The notes under the pieces: generated by a model
Told to the model about the DNA's origin: nothing
The model's input: the letters and a program-made list of their open reading frames with translations, nothing else
Databases searched by the model: none
Translations under genes and position numbers: made by a program
Shown here: positions 1-8,787 of the stretch, piece by piece
Numbering within the stretch: the first letter of the stretch is position 1
Layout: each line of letters begins with the position of its first letter
Assembly: GCA_949295035.1 (NCBI GenBank)
Contig: CASFJO010000049.1
Coordinates: 1-64,000, forward strand
Origin: an uncultured Gemmiger sp.
GTDB lineage: Bacteria > Bacillota > Clostridia > Oscillospirales > Ruminococcaceae
DNA: 64,000 bases
Direction of reading: 5' to 3'

Positions 1-159
1 CCAAAGGCAGAAATCTTTCCCGTGTTGCCCCCGCTACACTAAAATGAAACCTGGCGTTGATTAACGCCAGGCCTCGAAAGGTTCTTAACTTCCATTCTGC
101 CCAGGAATTATGGGACTTTGAACTCAATTCCTGTTGCACTTAGTTTGACAATTCACTAG
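1..159. mobile_element. Probable insertion-sequence end interrupting trpB
   Basis: These bases are much AT-richer than what follows and encode nothing recognisable. They hold a perfect 9-bp hairpin (arms 50-58 and 63-71, loop GATT). The trpB reading frame opens abruptly after a TAG at 157-159. The sequence just before the junction (TTGCACTTAGTTTGACAATT, 134-153) has the look of a transposon terminal repeat, and the junction falls on the palindrome CTAG at 156-159, a plausible target site. No transposase is visible because the element runs off the left edge. The assignment is inferred from position and composition; the IS family is not identified. Confidence 0.5.
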
Positions 160-705
160 CTGCAAAAAAAAGAGGGCCGTTTGCCCGACGCGGTGGTGGC
201 CTGCGTGGGCGGCGGTTCCAACGCCATCGGCAGCTTTTATCATTTTATCGGGGAGCCCTCGGTGCGGCTGATCGGCTGCGAGGCCGCCGGCCGGGGGGGA
301 GACACACGCGAGACCGCCGCCACCGTGAACGCCGGCCGGGTGGGCATCTTCCACGGCATGAAATCCTACTTCTGCCAGGACGAATTCGGCCAGATCGCTC
401 CGGTCTATTCCAGCTCCGCCGGGCTGGATTACCCGGGGGTAGGCCCGGAGCACGCCTGGCTCCACGATACCGGCCGGGCGGAGTATGTGCCGGTCACCGA
501 CGAGGAGGCGGTGGAAGCTTTCGAGTACCTGGCCCGTACCGAGGGGATCATCCCGGCCATCGAGTCGGCCCACGCGGTGGCCTGTGCCCGTCGTCTGGCG
601 CCGCAGATGAGCCGTGACCAGATCCTGGTGGTCACCATTTCCGGCCGGGGCGACAAGGACTGCGCCGCCATCGCCCGCTACAGAGGGGAGGATATCCATG
701 ACTGA
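160..705 (+). pseudogene. trpB: Tryptophan synthase beta chain, C-terminal half only
   Basis: This encodes the C-terminal half of TrpB, the PLP enzyme that joins indole and serine to make tryptophan. The PLP-phosphate-binding loop GGGSNAIG is present just after the start of the surviving sequence, as is the conserved SGRGDKD near the C-terminus. A complete TrpB is about 400 residues; about 180 remain. The frame is open from CTG at 160 with no proper start, and the N-terminal half with the catalytic lysine is missing, replaced by IS-like sequence. The stop overlaps the trpA start (ATGACTGA), the usual trpBA coupling. The gene cannot make active enzyme unless the missing part lies beyond an intact element elsewhere. 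Confidence 0.88.
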
Positions 706-1467
706 GATCGAGCGTGCTTTTGCCGGGGGCAAAGCCTTTATCGCCTTTATTACCTGCGGAGACCCGGATCTGGAGACCACCGCCGCCGCGGTGCGGGCCG
801 CCGTGGAAAACGGGCTGACCTGATCGAGCTGGGCATCCCCTTTTCCGACCCCATCGCCGAGGGGCCGGTCATCCAGGCGGCCAGCCTACGGGCCCTGCGG
901 GGCGGCGTCACCACCGACCGTATCTTCGCCTTCGTGCGGCAGCTGCGCCGGGAGGTGCCGGTGCCGCTGGTCTTTATGACCTATGCCAACGTGGTCTTTT
1001 CCTACGGGGCGGACCGGTTTATGGCCGCCTGCCGGGAGGCCGGGGTGTCCGGGGTCATCCTGCCCGACCTGCCCTATGAGGAGAAGGAGGAGTTCGCCCC
1101 CGCCTGCCGCCGGCACGGGGTGGCGCTGATCTCCCTGATCGCCCCCACATCGGCCGACCGGATCGTCCGCATCGCCGCCGGGGCGGAGGGGTTCGTGTAT
1201 CTGGTCTCCTCGCTGGGGGTCACCGGGGTCCGCAGCGCCATCACCACCGATCTGGCGCCACTGGTACGCGCTATTCGGCAAAACACCCGTTTGCCGGTAG
1301 CGGTTGGCTTCGGCGTCTCCACGCCGCAGCAGGCCCGGCAGATGGCCGCCCGCGCCGACGGAGTTATCGTGGGCTCGGCCATTGTGCGGCTGCTGGAGCA
1401 GTACGGCCGGGAGGCCCCGCCTCATATAGGAGCCTTCATGCGGGAAATGAAACAGGCCATCCGGTGA
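698..1467 (+). pseudogene. trpA: Tryptophan synthase alpha chain, frameshifted
   Basis: TrpA splits indole-3-glycerol phosphate to indole for TrpB. The ATG at 698 overlaps the trpB stop. Residues 1-40 (FAGGKAFIAFITCGDPDLET) read correctly, then the frame breaks near 810-815: the GGG before CTGACCTG needs one more G to read ENGADLIELG. From there the rest of TrpA reads in the next frame without interruption to TGA 1465 (LIELGIPFSDPIAEGP, later YLVSSLGVTGVR and GFGVSTPQQA). The catalytic Glu and Asp regions are both encoded. A single missing base in a short G run could be a mutation or a sequencing error; the neighbouring truncated trpB favours real decay. Confidence 0.85.
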
Positions 1468-1555
1468 GAAAAACTACCCGCGGGGGCTTTTCAACCGCCG
1501 CCGGGTGTGCTATGATTACTATCGCCGGGGCATCCCCGGCAAAAGATGGACCAGC

Positions 1556-1585
1556 AGCCCGCCGGCAGAACACCGGCGGGCTTTG
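1556..1585 (+). terminator. Putative terminator of the trp genes
   Basis: A perfect 10-bp hairpin (AGCCCGCCGG at 1556-1565 with CCGGCGGGCT at 1573-1582) is followed by a short T run. It lies between trpA and the next ribosome-binding site. The T tract is weak, so it may be an inefficient terminator. Confidence 0.5.
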
Positions 1586-1610
1586 TGCGGGAAAAAGGAG
1601 CGTGCGGCAG

Positions 1611-2729
1611 ATGGCGCAAAAGATGTGGGGATGGATAAAAAAGGAAGCGGTGCTCTGCATCGCCTTCCTATGCGCGGCGGTGAGCGCGGTCTGGGCGCCG
1701 CCCACCGCGGCCTGGCTGGGCTATATCGACTGGAACGTGCTCATGCAGCTGTTCTGCCTGATGGCGGTGGTGGCCGGGCTGCAGGCCAGCGGTCTGTTCG
1801 ACTGGCTGGGCCGCCGGCTGCTGGCGGGGCGCAAAAGTTTCCGGATGCTCTGCGTGCTGCTGGTGCTGCTGCCTTTTTTCAGTTCCATGCTCATCACCAA
1901 CGACGTGGCCCTGCTCACCTTTGTGCCCTTCGCGGTACTGTTGCTGGGGCTCTGCAGCCGGGCTGAACAGGCTCCCCTGGTGGTGGTGCTCCAGACGGCC
2001 GCCGCCAACCTGGGCAGCATGGCGCTGCCCATGGGCAATCCCCAGAACCTGTACCTGTACGGCCGGTACGGCTTTTCCTTCGCGGAGTTCCTGGTGCTGG
2101 TGGCGCCCTTCGCGGCGGTGAGCCTGGTGGGGGTGCTGCTGCCCTGCCTGTTGCTGCCCGACCGGTCGGTGCAGGTGCGGATGGACAGCCCCGCCCCCGC
2201 CCCGGCCGCGCGCAGTCTGGCGCTGTTCGGGGTGCTGTTTGCGCTCTGCCTGCTGTCGGTGCTGCATCTGCTGCCTGTGCCGGCGGTCTTTGCGGTGACC
2301 CTGGCGGCACTGGCGCTGCTCTCCCGCTCCACGCTGCCCAAGGTGGACTACAGCCTGCTGACCACCTTTATCTGCTTCTTTATCTTTTCGGGCAATTTGG
2401 GGGCCATCCCGGCGGTGCGCGGTCTGCTGGAAGCGATGCTGGCCCGCAGCACCCTGTTCACCGCCGCCGCCGCCAGCCAGTTCATCAGCAACGTGCCCGC
2501 GGCGGTGCTGCTCTCCGGCTTCACCACCGACGGGGCGGGCCTGCTGCTGGGCACCGATCTGGGCGGGTTGGGCACCCCGGTGGCTTCGCTGGCCAGCCTG
2601 ATCTCCCTCAAACTCTATGCCCGCAGCCCGAACGCCCGGATGGGCCGGTTTCTGGGCTGGTTCGCCGCAGTCAACCTGGCGGGCCTGGCTCTGCTGCTGG
2701 CGATGGCCTGGGCCATGGGCCTGGCGTGA
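1611..2729 (+). CDS. SLC13 / ArsB-NhaD superfamily anion permease (YbiR-like)
   Basis: A 372-residue membrane protein with about ten hydrophobic segments from residue 10 onward. Two conserved family motifs are visible: PMGNPQNLYLY in the first half and SNVPAAVLLS in the second half, the inverted-repeat signature loops of ion-transporter superfamily permeases. The start at 1611 is preferred because GAAAAAGGAG lies 10 bases upstream; earlier in-frame ATGs add a non-hydrophobic, hairpin-encoded N-terminus. Substrate is not predictable: relatives move dicarboxylates, citrate, arsenite or sodium. It stands alone between two terminators, so it is probably a single-gene unit. It could also be annotated as a citrate-transporter-family protein. 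Confidence 0.8.
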   Translation: MAQKMWGWIKKEAVLCIAFLCAAVSAVWAPPTAAWLGYIDWNVLMQLFCLMAVVAGLQASGLFDWLGRRLLAGRKSFRMLCVLLVLLPFFSSMLITNDVALLTFVPFAVLLLGLCSRAEQAPLVVVLQTAAANLGSMALPMGNPQNLYLYGRYGFSFAEFLVLVAPFAAVSLVGVLLPCLLLPDRSVQVRMDSPAPAPAARSLALFGVLFALCLLSVLHLLPVPAVFAVTLAALALLSRSTLPKVDYSLLTTFICFFIFSGNLGAIPAVRGLLEAMLARSTLFTAAAASQFISNVPAAVLLSGFTTDGAGLLLGTDLGGLGTPVASLASLISLKLYARSPNARMGRFLGWFAAVNLAGLALLLAMAWAMGLA

Positions 2730-2753
2730 TCCTGTGCAAAAAAGCAAGAAATC

Positions 2754-2788
2754 AAAAGCGCGTGCCCGGCCGGGCACGCGCTTTTTGT
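2754..2788. terminator. Bidirectional rho-independent terminator
   Basis: A 16-bp perfect palindrome (AAAAGCGCGTGCCCGG and its complement) ends in TTTTT on the plus strand. It sits between two convergent genes, the permease and the yerC-like regulator, and can serve both. Confidence 0.85.
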
Positions 2789-2806
2789 TTCTTGTGCTTT
2801 TCGAAT

Positions 2807-3103
2807 TTAGCGAGTCGAAGTTTTGCTGCGCTCTAAAATCTCAGCCACAGCGCCGGTGCCGCCCTGCAGCATCCGGTTCACGCGGCTGATGGTGGCGCTG
2901 GAGGCGCCGGTGCGCTCCAGGATATCGGTGTACACTTTGCCCTCGGTAAGCAGGGCGGCCACCTGATAGCGCTGCTCCATGGAACTCAGTTCCGCGGCGC
3001 TGCAGATGTCGTCAAAAAAGCGGCGGCACTCTTCTTCGTCTTTCAGCAGCAGGATCGCCCGATAAAATTCCATATTGCGCTCAGCGGCAATTTTTTTTGG
3101 CAT
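2807..3103 (-). CDS. YerC/YecD-type TrpR-related DNA-binding protein
   Basis: A 98-residue protein of the TrpR-like YerC family. The helix-turn-helix region is visible at roughly residues 45-80 (QRYQVAALLTEGKVYTDILE then TGASSATISRVNRML), with the typical SSATISRVNR recognition helix. The family is widespread in Firmicutes and related to the E. coli Trp repressor in fold, but its ligand and targets are not established. The start at 3103 was chosen because AAGGAGAAAGG precedes that ATG; a longer frame upstream has no ribosome site. Its closeness to the broken trp genes may be coincidence. It shares the terminator at 2754-2788 with the convergent permease gene. Confidence 0.85.
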   Translation of the reverse strand: MPKKIAAERNMEFYRAILLLKDEEECRRFFDDICSAAELSSMEQRYQVAALLTEGKVYTDILERTGASSATISRVNRMLQGGTGAVAEILERSKTSTR

Positions 3104-3292
3104 AGCCTTTCTCCTTTTGGCGCGGCACGCGCGGCCGCACAATTTGTCTTATATATTGTACCACCTTTTACGCCGCTCTACAATCCTGAATCTACCAAAA
3201 CCTTGTCGATTTTTTGTTTCGATTTGGCACAATACACAAACATAGACCGGAAATTTTGGGGGAGTTTTCGGCTATAGTTACCAGTTTTGTCT

Positions 3293-3320
3293 TTGAATCC
3301 GGAAAGTATTATGGTAAAAT
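3293..3320 (+). promoter_or_regulatory. Putative SigA promoter for the EF-G-like gene
   Basis: TTGAAT (3293-3298) and TAAAAT (3315-3320) with a 16-bp spacer, 67 bases ahead of the start codon. The match to consensus is good but not perfect. Confidence 0.5.
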
Positions 3321-3386
3321 TATTGCATAAGCGCTGCCGCGTTCCGGTCGGGGCAATCTCTGGCGGCAGCGGGGAGAGGTAACGAC

Positions 3387-5465
3387 ATGAACCAAGCCAA
3401 CAAAATCTGCAACATTCTCGTCGCCGGCCATGCGGGCTGCGGCAAGACCACCCTGGTGGAATCCCTGCTCTACACCACCGGTGCGCTGGAGCGCATGGGC
3501 CGTGTGGAGGACGGCAACACCGTCTGCGATTTCGATCCGGAGGAGGCCAAGCGCCATGCTTCGCTGTCGGCGGCGGTAGCTCCTGTGCAGTACGAGGACA
3601 TCAAGCTGAACCTGATCGACGTGCCCGGCCTGTTCGACTTTGAGGTGGGTATGTACGAAGGAATGCCGGCCGTGGAGAGTGTGCTGATCTGCGTTTCCGG
3701 CCGCAGCGGCGTGTCGGTGGGGGCGGAAAAAGCCTACAAGATGGCCGAAAAACAAGGCAAGAGCCGCATGATCTTCATCTCCAAAATGGACCTGGAGAAT
3801 GCCAATTTCTATAAGATACTGGAAGATCTTAAGACACGTTTTGGCCCCTCGATCTGCCCGTGCGTGGTGCCGCACCGCCTGGATGACGGTACCGTGGCCT
3901 ATGTGAACCTGTTCAGCCAGAAAGCCTTCAAGTACGAGGGCGGCAAACAGGTCCAGATCGAACTGCCCGACATGGGCCACCGGCTGGAGGGCCTGGTGGA
4001 GGCCATGAGCGAGGCCGTGGCCGAGACCGATGACGCCCTGATGGAGAAGTTCTTTGAGGGTGAGCCCTTCACCACCGAGGAGATCGTGGAAGGGATGCGC
4101 CTGGGCGTCAAGAGCGGCATCATCACTCCGGTGTTCTGCGGCAGCCCCGTGAACCTGCAGGCGCTGGACATGCTGCTGCTGAACATGGTCCGGCTGCTGC
4201 CCAGTGCTGAGCGGGCCGGCGGCCGCACCGCCACCGCCGCCGACGGCACCGCGGTGGAGCTCAAGTGCGATGAGTCCGAGCCCACCGCCGTGTATGTGTT
4301 CAAAACGGTGGCCGATCCCTTTGTGGGCAAACTCAGTTATGTGCGGGTGATCAGCGGCAAACTCACCGCCGCCAGCGCCCTGGTCAACGCCCGCACCGGC
4401 GAGACCGAGCGGCTGGGCAAGCTGCTCACCGTGCGCGGCAAAAAGCAGACCGATACGGACGGCATCGTGGCCGGCGATATTGGCGCCATCACCAAACTGC
4501 CCGCCGCCCAGACCGGTGATACCCTGTGTGACCCCGCCCGCGTGGCCGCGCTGCCCCGCCCGGCCTTCCCGGTCCCCACCCTCTCCATGGCGGTCAAGGT
4601 GGCCAAGAAAGGGGACGAGGGCAAGATCGGTGCGGCGCTGGCCCGCCTGATCGAGGAAGACCCCACCGTGAGTTACCGGGTGGACGGCGAGACCGGCCAG
4701 CAGCTGCTGAGCGGTCTGGGTGAACAGCATCTGGACGTAGTGGTGGCCAAGCTCAAGGCTAAATTCGGGGTGGAGATCGCCCTGGATACCCCCCGTGTGG
4801 CCTACCGGGAGTCCATCCGCAAAAAGTGCAAGGCTCAGGGGCGGCACAAGAAGCAGACCGGCGGCCACGGCCAGTTTGGCGATGTGTGGATCGAGTTTGA
4901 ACCCTGCGACAGCGAAGAACTGGTGTTTGAGGAAAAGGTGTTCGGCGGCAGTGTGCCCAAGAACTATTTCCCTGCCGTGGAAAAAGGCCTTCGTCAGGCG
5001 GCGCAGCACGGCGTGCTGGCCGGCTACCCGGTGGTGGGCTTGAAAGCCACCCTGCTGGATGGCAGCTATCATCCGGTGGATTCCAGCGAAATGGCCTTTA
5101 TTATGGCGGCCAAGCTGGCTTACAAGGCGGCCCTGCCCCAGGCGGGCCCCATCCTGCTGGAGCCGGTGGGTACCCTGCGGGCGCATGTTCCCGGCGACAA
5201 CACCGGCGACATCATGGGCGACGTGACCAAGCGCCGCGGGCGCGTGCTGGGCATGAACCCGGACGAAGACGGTTTGCAGGTTGTGGAGGCCGAGGTGCCC
5301 ATGGCCGAAATGCAGGACTTTACCACCTTTATGCGGCAGCTGACCCAGGGCCGCGGCTGGTTTACCCTGGAGTTCACCCGGTATGAGCCGCTGCCCTCCA
5401 TGCTGGAAGGCAAGGTCATCGAGGAGGCTAAAAAGCTGGGCAACGGCCCTGACGCCGACGAATAA
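3387..5465 (+). CDS. Elongation factor G-like translational GTPase
   Basis: A 692-residue protein with the EF-G domain plan: GTPase domain I, beta-barrel II, and domains III-V. The P-loop is GHAGCGKTT (residues 14-22), G3 is DVPG (78-81) in place of the usual DTPG, and G4 is SKMD (132-135) in place of NKMD. Domain IV contains [15 protein letters not shown] and domain V the VLGM region. These departures place it in the EF-G-like (EF-G2 type) paralog group rather than the main fusA, which normally sits with rpsL/rpsG/tuf. Relatives have been linked to ribosome recycling or stress, but the role of this one is unknown. A good ribosome site (GGGGAGAGG) precedes ATG 3387. Single-gene unit with its own promoter and terminator. 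Confidence 0.88.
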   Translation: MNQANKICNILVAGHAGCGKTTLVESLLYTTGALERMGRVEDGNTVCDFDPEEAKRHASLSAAVAPVQYEDIKLNLIDVPGLFDFEVGMYEGMPAVESVLICVSGRSGVSVGAEKAYKMAEKQGKSRMIFISKMDLENANFYKILEDLKTRFGPSICPCVVPHRLDDGTVAYVNLFSQKAFKYEGGKQVQIELPDMGHRLEGLVEAMSEAVAETDDALMEKFFEGEPFTTEEIVEGMRLGVKSGIITPVFCGSPVNLQALDMLLLNMVRLLPSAERAGGRTATAADGTAVELKCDESEPTAVYVFKTVADPFVGKLSYVRVISGKLTAASALVNARTGETERLGKLLTVRGKKQTDTDGIVAGDIGAITKLPAAQTGDTLCDPARVAALPRPAFPVPTLSMAVKVAKKGDEGKIGAALARLIEEDPTVSYRVDGETGQQLLSGLGEQHLDVVVAKLKAKFGVEIALDTPRVAYRESIRKKCKAQGRHKKQTGGHGQFGDVWIEFEPCDSEELVFEEKVFGGSVPKNYFPAVEKGLRQAAQHGVLAGYPVVGLKATLLDGSYHPVDSSEMAFIMAAKLAYKAALPQAGPILLEPVGTLRAHVPGDNTGDIMGDVTKRRGRVLGMNPDEDGLQVVEAEVPMAEMQDFTTFMRQLTQGRGWFTLEFTRYEPLPSMLEGKVIEEAKKLGNGPDADE

Positions 5466-5500
5466 CCGCGCCGCTGCGCGCATACAATTTCACCGACAGC

Positions 5501-5535
5501 AAGGCCCCGGGCAGCCCGCTGCCCGGGGCCTTTCC
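5501..5535 (+). terminator. Rho-independent terminator after the EF-G-like gene
   Basis: Hairpin AAGGCCCCGGGCAG / CTGCCCGGGGCCTT followed by a short T-rich stretch, 36 bases after the stop codon. Confidence 0.7.
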
Positions 5536-5683
5536 TGTCCCGGCGCGGCGCCAAGGGCTGCGGCGCGAAAAAGCTGGGCAGACGGGCCCCTGCCGGCTTT
5601 TTCGATCGCTTGCCGGCGGTACAGCGCAGCTGTCAAAAAACCAGAGGGGTTTTTGTTTAACTGTCCAAAAATACCTGCTTTGG

Positions 5684-5712
5684 TTGACAGAAGTATGTGC
5701 GTGGGCTATAAT
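5684..5712 (+). promoter_or_regulatory. Consensus SigA promoter of greA
   Basis: TTGACA (5684-5689), 17-bp spacer, TATAAT (5707-5712): a perfect match to the housekeeping sigma consensus, 64 bases before the greA ATG. Strong constitutive expression is expected. Confidence 0.92.
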
Positions 5713-5776
5713 AACAAAATTAGTGGGGCGGCGTCCGGAGGAAAGTTGGCCAAGCCCCGCAAAGGCAAGGAGTGAA

Positions 5777-6268
5777 ATGGATACTATGGCGAAAGAGATC
5801 GTGATCAGCCGGTCTGGTCTGACCGCTTTGGAGCAGGAGCTGGAGGAACTCAAGACGGTGCGCCGTAAGGACGTGGCGGAGAAGATCAAGACCGCCCGGG
5901 GCTTTGGCGATCTGTCGGAAAACAGCGAGTATGACGAGGCCAAGAACGAGCAGGCCTTTATTGAAAGCCGGATCGCCCAGTTGGAAGCCATGCTCAAGCA
6001 TGTGCGGGTGATCGACAACGAGGACCTGAACCTTGACACTGTATCGGTGGGTTCGCATGTAAAGATCGAGGACGAGGACGGCGATGTGGACGAGTATGAC
6101 ATCGTGGGCTCCACCGAGGCCGATCCGATGAACGGCAAGATCAGCGACGAGAGCCCGGTGGGTGCGGGCCTTCTGGGCAAAAAGGTGGGTGAGGCTGCGG
6201 AGATCCAGCTTCCCAACGGCTCTACCTGCGTCTATAAGATCCTGGAGATTTCCCGCGCGGAACTCTGA
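5777..6268 (+). CDS. greA: Transcription elongation factor GreA
   Basis: A 163-residue GreA. It rescues backtracked RNA polymerase by inserting its coiled-coil through the secondary channel and stimulating transcript cleavage. The N-terminal coiled-coil (residues about 10-75) carries the diagnostic [20 protein letters not shown] with the acidic tip residues. The C-terminal FKBP-like domain reads [13 protein letters not shown] and [14 protein letters not shown]. Full length for the family. Two starts are possible: ATG 5777 (MDTMAKE), four bases after AAGGAG, or ATG 5786 (MAKE), 13 bases after it; most GreA proteins begin MAKE. It has its own consensus promoter and a strong terminator. Confidence 0.96.
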   Translation: MDTMAKEIVISRSGLTALEQELEELKTVRRKDVAEKIKTARGFGDLSENSEYDEAKNEQAFIESRIAQLEAMLKHVRVIDNEDLNLDTVSVGSHVKIEDEDGDVDEYDIVGSTEADPMNGKISDESPVGAGLLGKKVGEAAEIQLPNGSTCVYKILEISRAEL

Positions 6269-6280
6269 TATGGCAAGCAT

Positions 6281-6311
6281 AAAAAAGAGAGGCTTTGCGC
6301 CTCTCTTTTTT
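6281..6311 (+). terminator. greA terminator
   Basis: 13-bp hairpin AAAAAAGAGAGGC / GCCTCTCTTTTTT with a TTTTTT tail, 13 bases after the greA stop. Confidence 0.92.
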
Positions 6312-6354
6312 ATGTCTGCCGCCGCCGTGCCTTGATTTTCGCAAGACGGAACGG

Positions 6355-6693
6355 TCATGTTTCCGGCGTTTCCCGGGGGCCGGCCTGTTCCGCCAGCCGC
6401 CGCAGCAGCGGCAGCAGCGAAGCGACGCTTTGCGTATCCAGGGCGCGCAAAAGATGGATCGCGGTCCGGACTTCCTGGGAATCCCCATCCTCGGCGTTAA
6501 AAAATTCGGCCGGCGTCAACCCGAAATAGTCGATGATGTTAAACAGCTGCTCCACGGAAGGCAGGCTCCTGCCTGATGTGATGGCCTGCACATAGCTTGC
6601 GCTCTTGCCCAGTTCGGCCGACATCTGATACTCCGACACATTGCGGGCGATGCGCAGCTGGGTGATCCTTTCCCGGATAAATTTTTCATCCAT
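6355..6693 (-). CDS. XRE-family helix-turn-helix regulator
   Basis: A 112-residue protein with an N-terminal Cro/C1-type HTH at about residues 8-62 (ITQLRIARNVSEYQMSAELG and KSASYVQAITSGRSLPSVEQ). The C-terminal 50 residues are a helical extension ending near the C-terminus with LLPLLRRLAEQAG, probably for dimerisation. The start is supported by AAGGAGTTGATACGG before the ATG at 6693. It faces away from the eCIS locus and lies between greA and that locus, so it could control either itself or the neighbouring operon, but nothing in the sequence proves this. Confidence 0.85.
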   Translation of the reverse strand: MDEKFIRERITQLRIARNVSEYQMSAELGKSASYVQAITSGRSLPSVEQLFNIIDYFGLTPAEFFNAEDGDSQEVRTAIHLLRALDTQSVASLLPLLRRLAEQAGPRETPET

Positions 6694-7009
6694 TCCGTAT
6701 CAACTCCTTGTATTCATGATACCGGATTCCCCCTCACCAACGGCTGATGAAAATCGCGATATTTCCATTTTTTGGATGCGCAAATTAGCAAATTCCCGCT
6801 GAAACTAGCGGGAATTTTACTTTTATTGTTGTTTTGCGCGGAAACAGCCGGACCCGGCCGCCCTAGTCGCTGACCGGGAGGGAGGGCGGGCTACGCCGGT
6901 TTCTCCTCTTTGCGCGGCCCGGCGGCGGATAGACGCAAAACAACTCGAATGATATGATATCGCTAAAATTCCCTGCCGATCGCCGGGGAAACGGTCAGGA
7001 GGGCGTATG
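6694..7009. other. Intergenic region before the eCIS locus, with hairpin
   Basis: Non-coding. It contains a 10-bp perfect hairpin (AATTCCCGCT at 6791-6800, AGCGGGAATT at 6807-6816) followed by TTTTACTTTTATT on the plus strand, which resembles a rho-independent terminator, although no plus-strand gene ends here. It could terminate a small unannotated RNA or form an operator. The right part leads to AGGAGGGCGT just before the first eCIS gene. No convincing -35/-10 pair was found for that gene. Confidence 0.45.
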
Positions 7010-8787
7010 ATGCAGGCACAGTTGTATCCTTTCACCAAAAACCGGTATTTCAGAAAGAAGCGGATGCGGGCGGTGGATTTTGCGCGGGACTAGGCGTTTG
7101 CCGATCACAAACTGGCCTTTCTCAACCATTGGGTGTTTGGCACCGGCATTGTGTTCGGCCTGGGGGTCCAGCGGGTGGATTCCGATTCGCTTCTGGTAGA
7201 ACCGGGGCTGGCCGTCGACGCCCAGGGCCGGTATCTGATCGTGGAGGAACCGGCAATCTGTCGCATCCGTTCCCTGAAAGGGTTTGATGAACTTGCGAAG
7301 GAACGGGGCATACTGTGGCTTTCTTATCGGGAGGAACTGCTGGATCCCATGTTCGTTTCCGACGACGAGGGGCAGAATACCCAGTACGCCGTTGCCAAAG
7401 AAGGATACGCTTTGCGCATGAACGAAGATCGCTTTCTCCCGTCTTCGGCCGCGGAACAGGCTCTGTTGTCCGAACAGGTTTTGTTTGAGGACGATGAGGT
7501 GCGGGTCGTGCAGAGCATTCCCCGCGTCCTGTCCGCCGAACGGGCGTTTCTGCTGAGGCTGCGTATCCAGTGTTTCAGCCTGGAACCGCTGGATCTGGTC
7601 TTGCATTATGCGCCCGGTATCCCGGGTTTTTCCGGAGGAGATGGGCAGCCGTTTTGCTGTGAACGGCATCTGCGCGTGGAAAAAGGAGAAACCGAACTTT
7701 CCCTGCCGGTCCTTCCGGTACAACCGGCACGGGTGGTCCGGATCACGCTGGACGAATCGGGATTTTGGCTGGAAAAGCGAGGTGTGCGCGTTGGCGGGCC
7801 GCCTTCCTTCCACGAGGAATTTCCCGTAGAACAGGGCGATGTGACCACGGCGCTGGCAGCGCGGCTGAATGTCGCGTCGCCCCAGGATTTGTGGGACGAT
7901 CAGCCGGATGGAGTGCCGATCGCGCGGGTCCGGCTCATTCGTTACGAGGAAAAATCGCTGCTGGACAATGTGATCCCGCTGACGGCGTCGCGCCGGCTCT
8001 CCGCCCCTGCCTTGCGTCAATGTCTTTCGCAGGTCGCCGCCCGCTTTTTGCGGCCGGAGCGGTCTGCCGGGCACGGGCCGGCCCCGGCGGCTGCCGCTCC
8101 GGTACCTGCTGCCCCGCCGGCCGCACCCCGCCCGGAGATACGGCAGCTCACCACCGGAACGGTGGTGCTGCACGCGGGGATAAACCGCAAGGCGGGCAGC
8201 ATCCTGACCAGCAACGAGATCGCGCATGAACTGGGGCCCGGCCCTGTTTATGTGGAGTTCGGGCTTGAGCATGTGTATCCGGTCGTGAACAGCGGGCAAA
8301 ACGGTGTTGATCTGCTGTTGGGAGAAGCTTCGCTGTTCGATCAGAGCCGCGGGATCTTCGACCAGGCGTTTGAACGTGGCGTACGGGTACATCCGGACAA
8401 GGGGACCTTTGAACTGGCGGTGCGTCCGTTGACCGATCTGCGGCAGTCGGAAGTCCGGCTGCGCTGGTTTGCCTGGCGGGCGGGCGGCGATACCCGCCGA
8501 GCCGAACCGGCCGGCTCAGCCGCCTGACACCCGATGTGATCCGGGTGGAACCAGGGGCAACAGTCGCCTTTACGCCGGTGTTCACCGGCGGCGGAGTCTG
8601 CCCTTGCGATTTTTACGTGGAAGGCAAGCGCAACGGCGTCATCACCCGGGACGGGCTTTACACCGCGCCGGACCGGGAAGGTCTCTGCCAGGTCTACGCG
8701 CAGACGCGGGGAAAGCCGGAGGAACGGGCCAGCGCTTTTATTCTTGTGGCGAGAGGGGAACAGAGCCATGGAGAGGGAAACGTTTGA
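7010..8787 (+). pseudogene. eCIS-associated structural protein, broken by an amber stop and a frameshift
   Basis: The first gene of the injection-system locus. It starts at ATG 7010 behind AGGAGGGCGT. The N-terminal motif (NRYFRKKRMRAVDFARD, then FADHKLAFLNHWVFGTG, then GLGVQRVDSD) recalls a family found in eCIS clusters whose members begin with a conserved 'filament-to-globular' segment followed by beta-sandwich domains. An in-frame TAG interrupts it at 7091 (codon 28). The frame then runs to 8527, and a frameshift near 8490-8510 moves the C-terminal domain (RLSRLTPDVIRVEPG onward, an Ig-like segment) into another frame ending at 8787. The protein would be about 590 residues if whole. Its function in eCIS particles is not established. 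Family assignment is by my recollection of the conserved N-terminus and by context. Confidence 0.6.

Noticed and set aside
181..705. Complete small protein starting at TTG 181
   Set aside because: It is the inside of TrpB; the frame is open further upstream to 160 and no ribosome site precedes the TTG.
3309..5483. A long minus-strand open frame of 724 codons opposite the EF-G-like gene
   Set aside because: It is the antisense shadow of a GC-rich conserved gene; no ribosome site and no recognisable domain.
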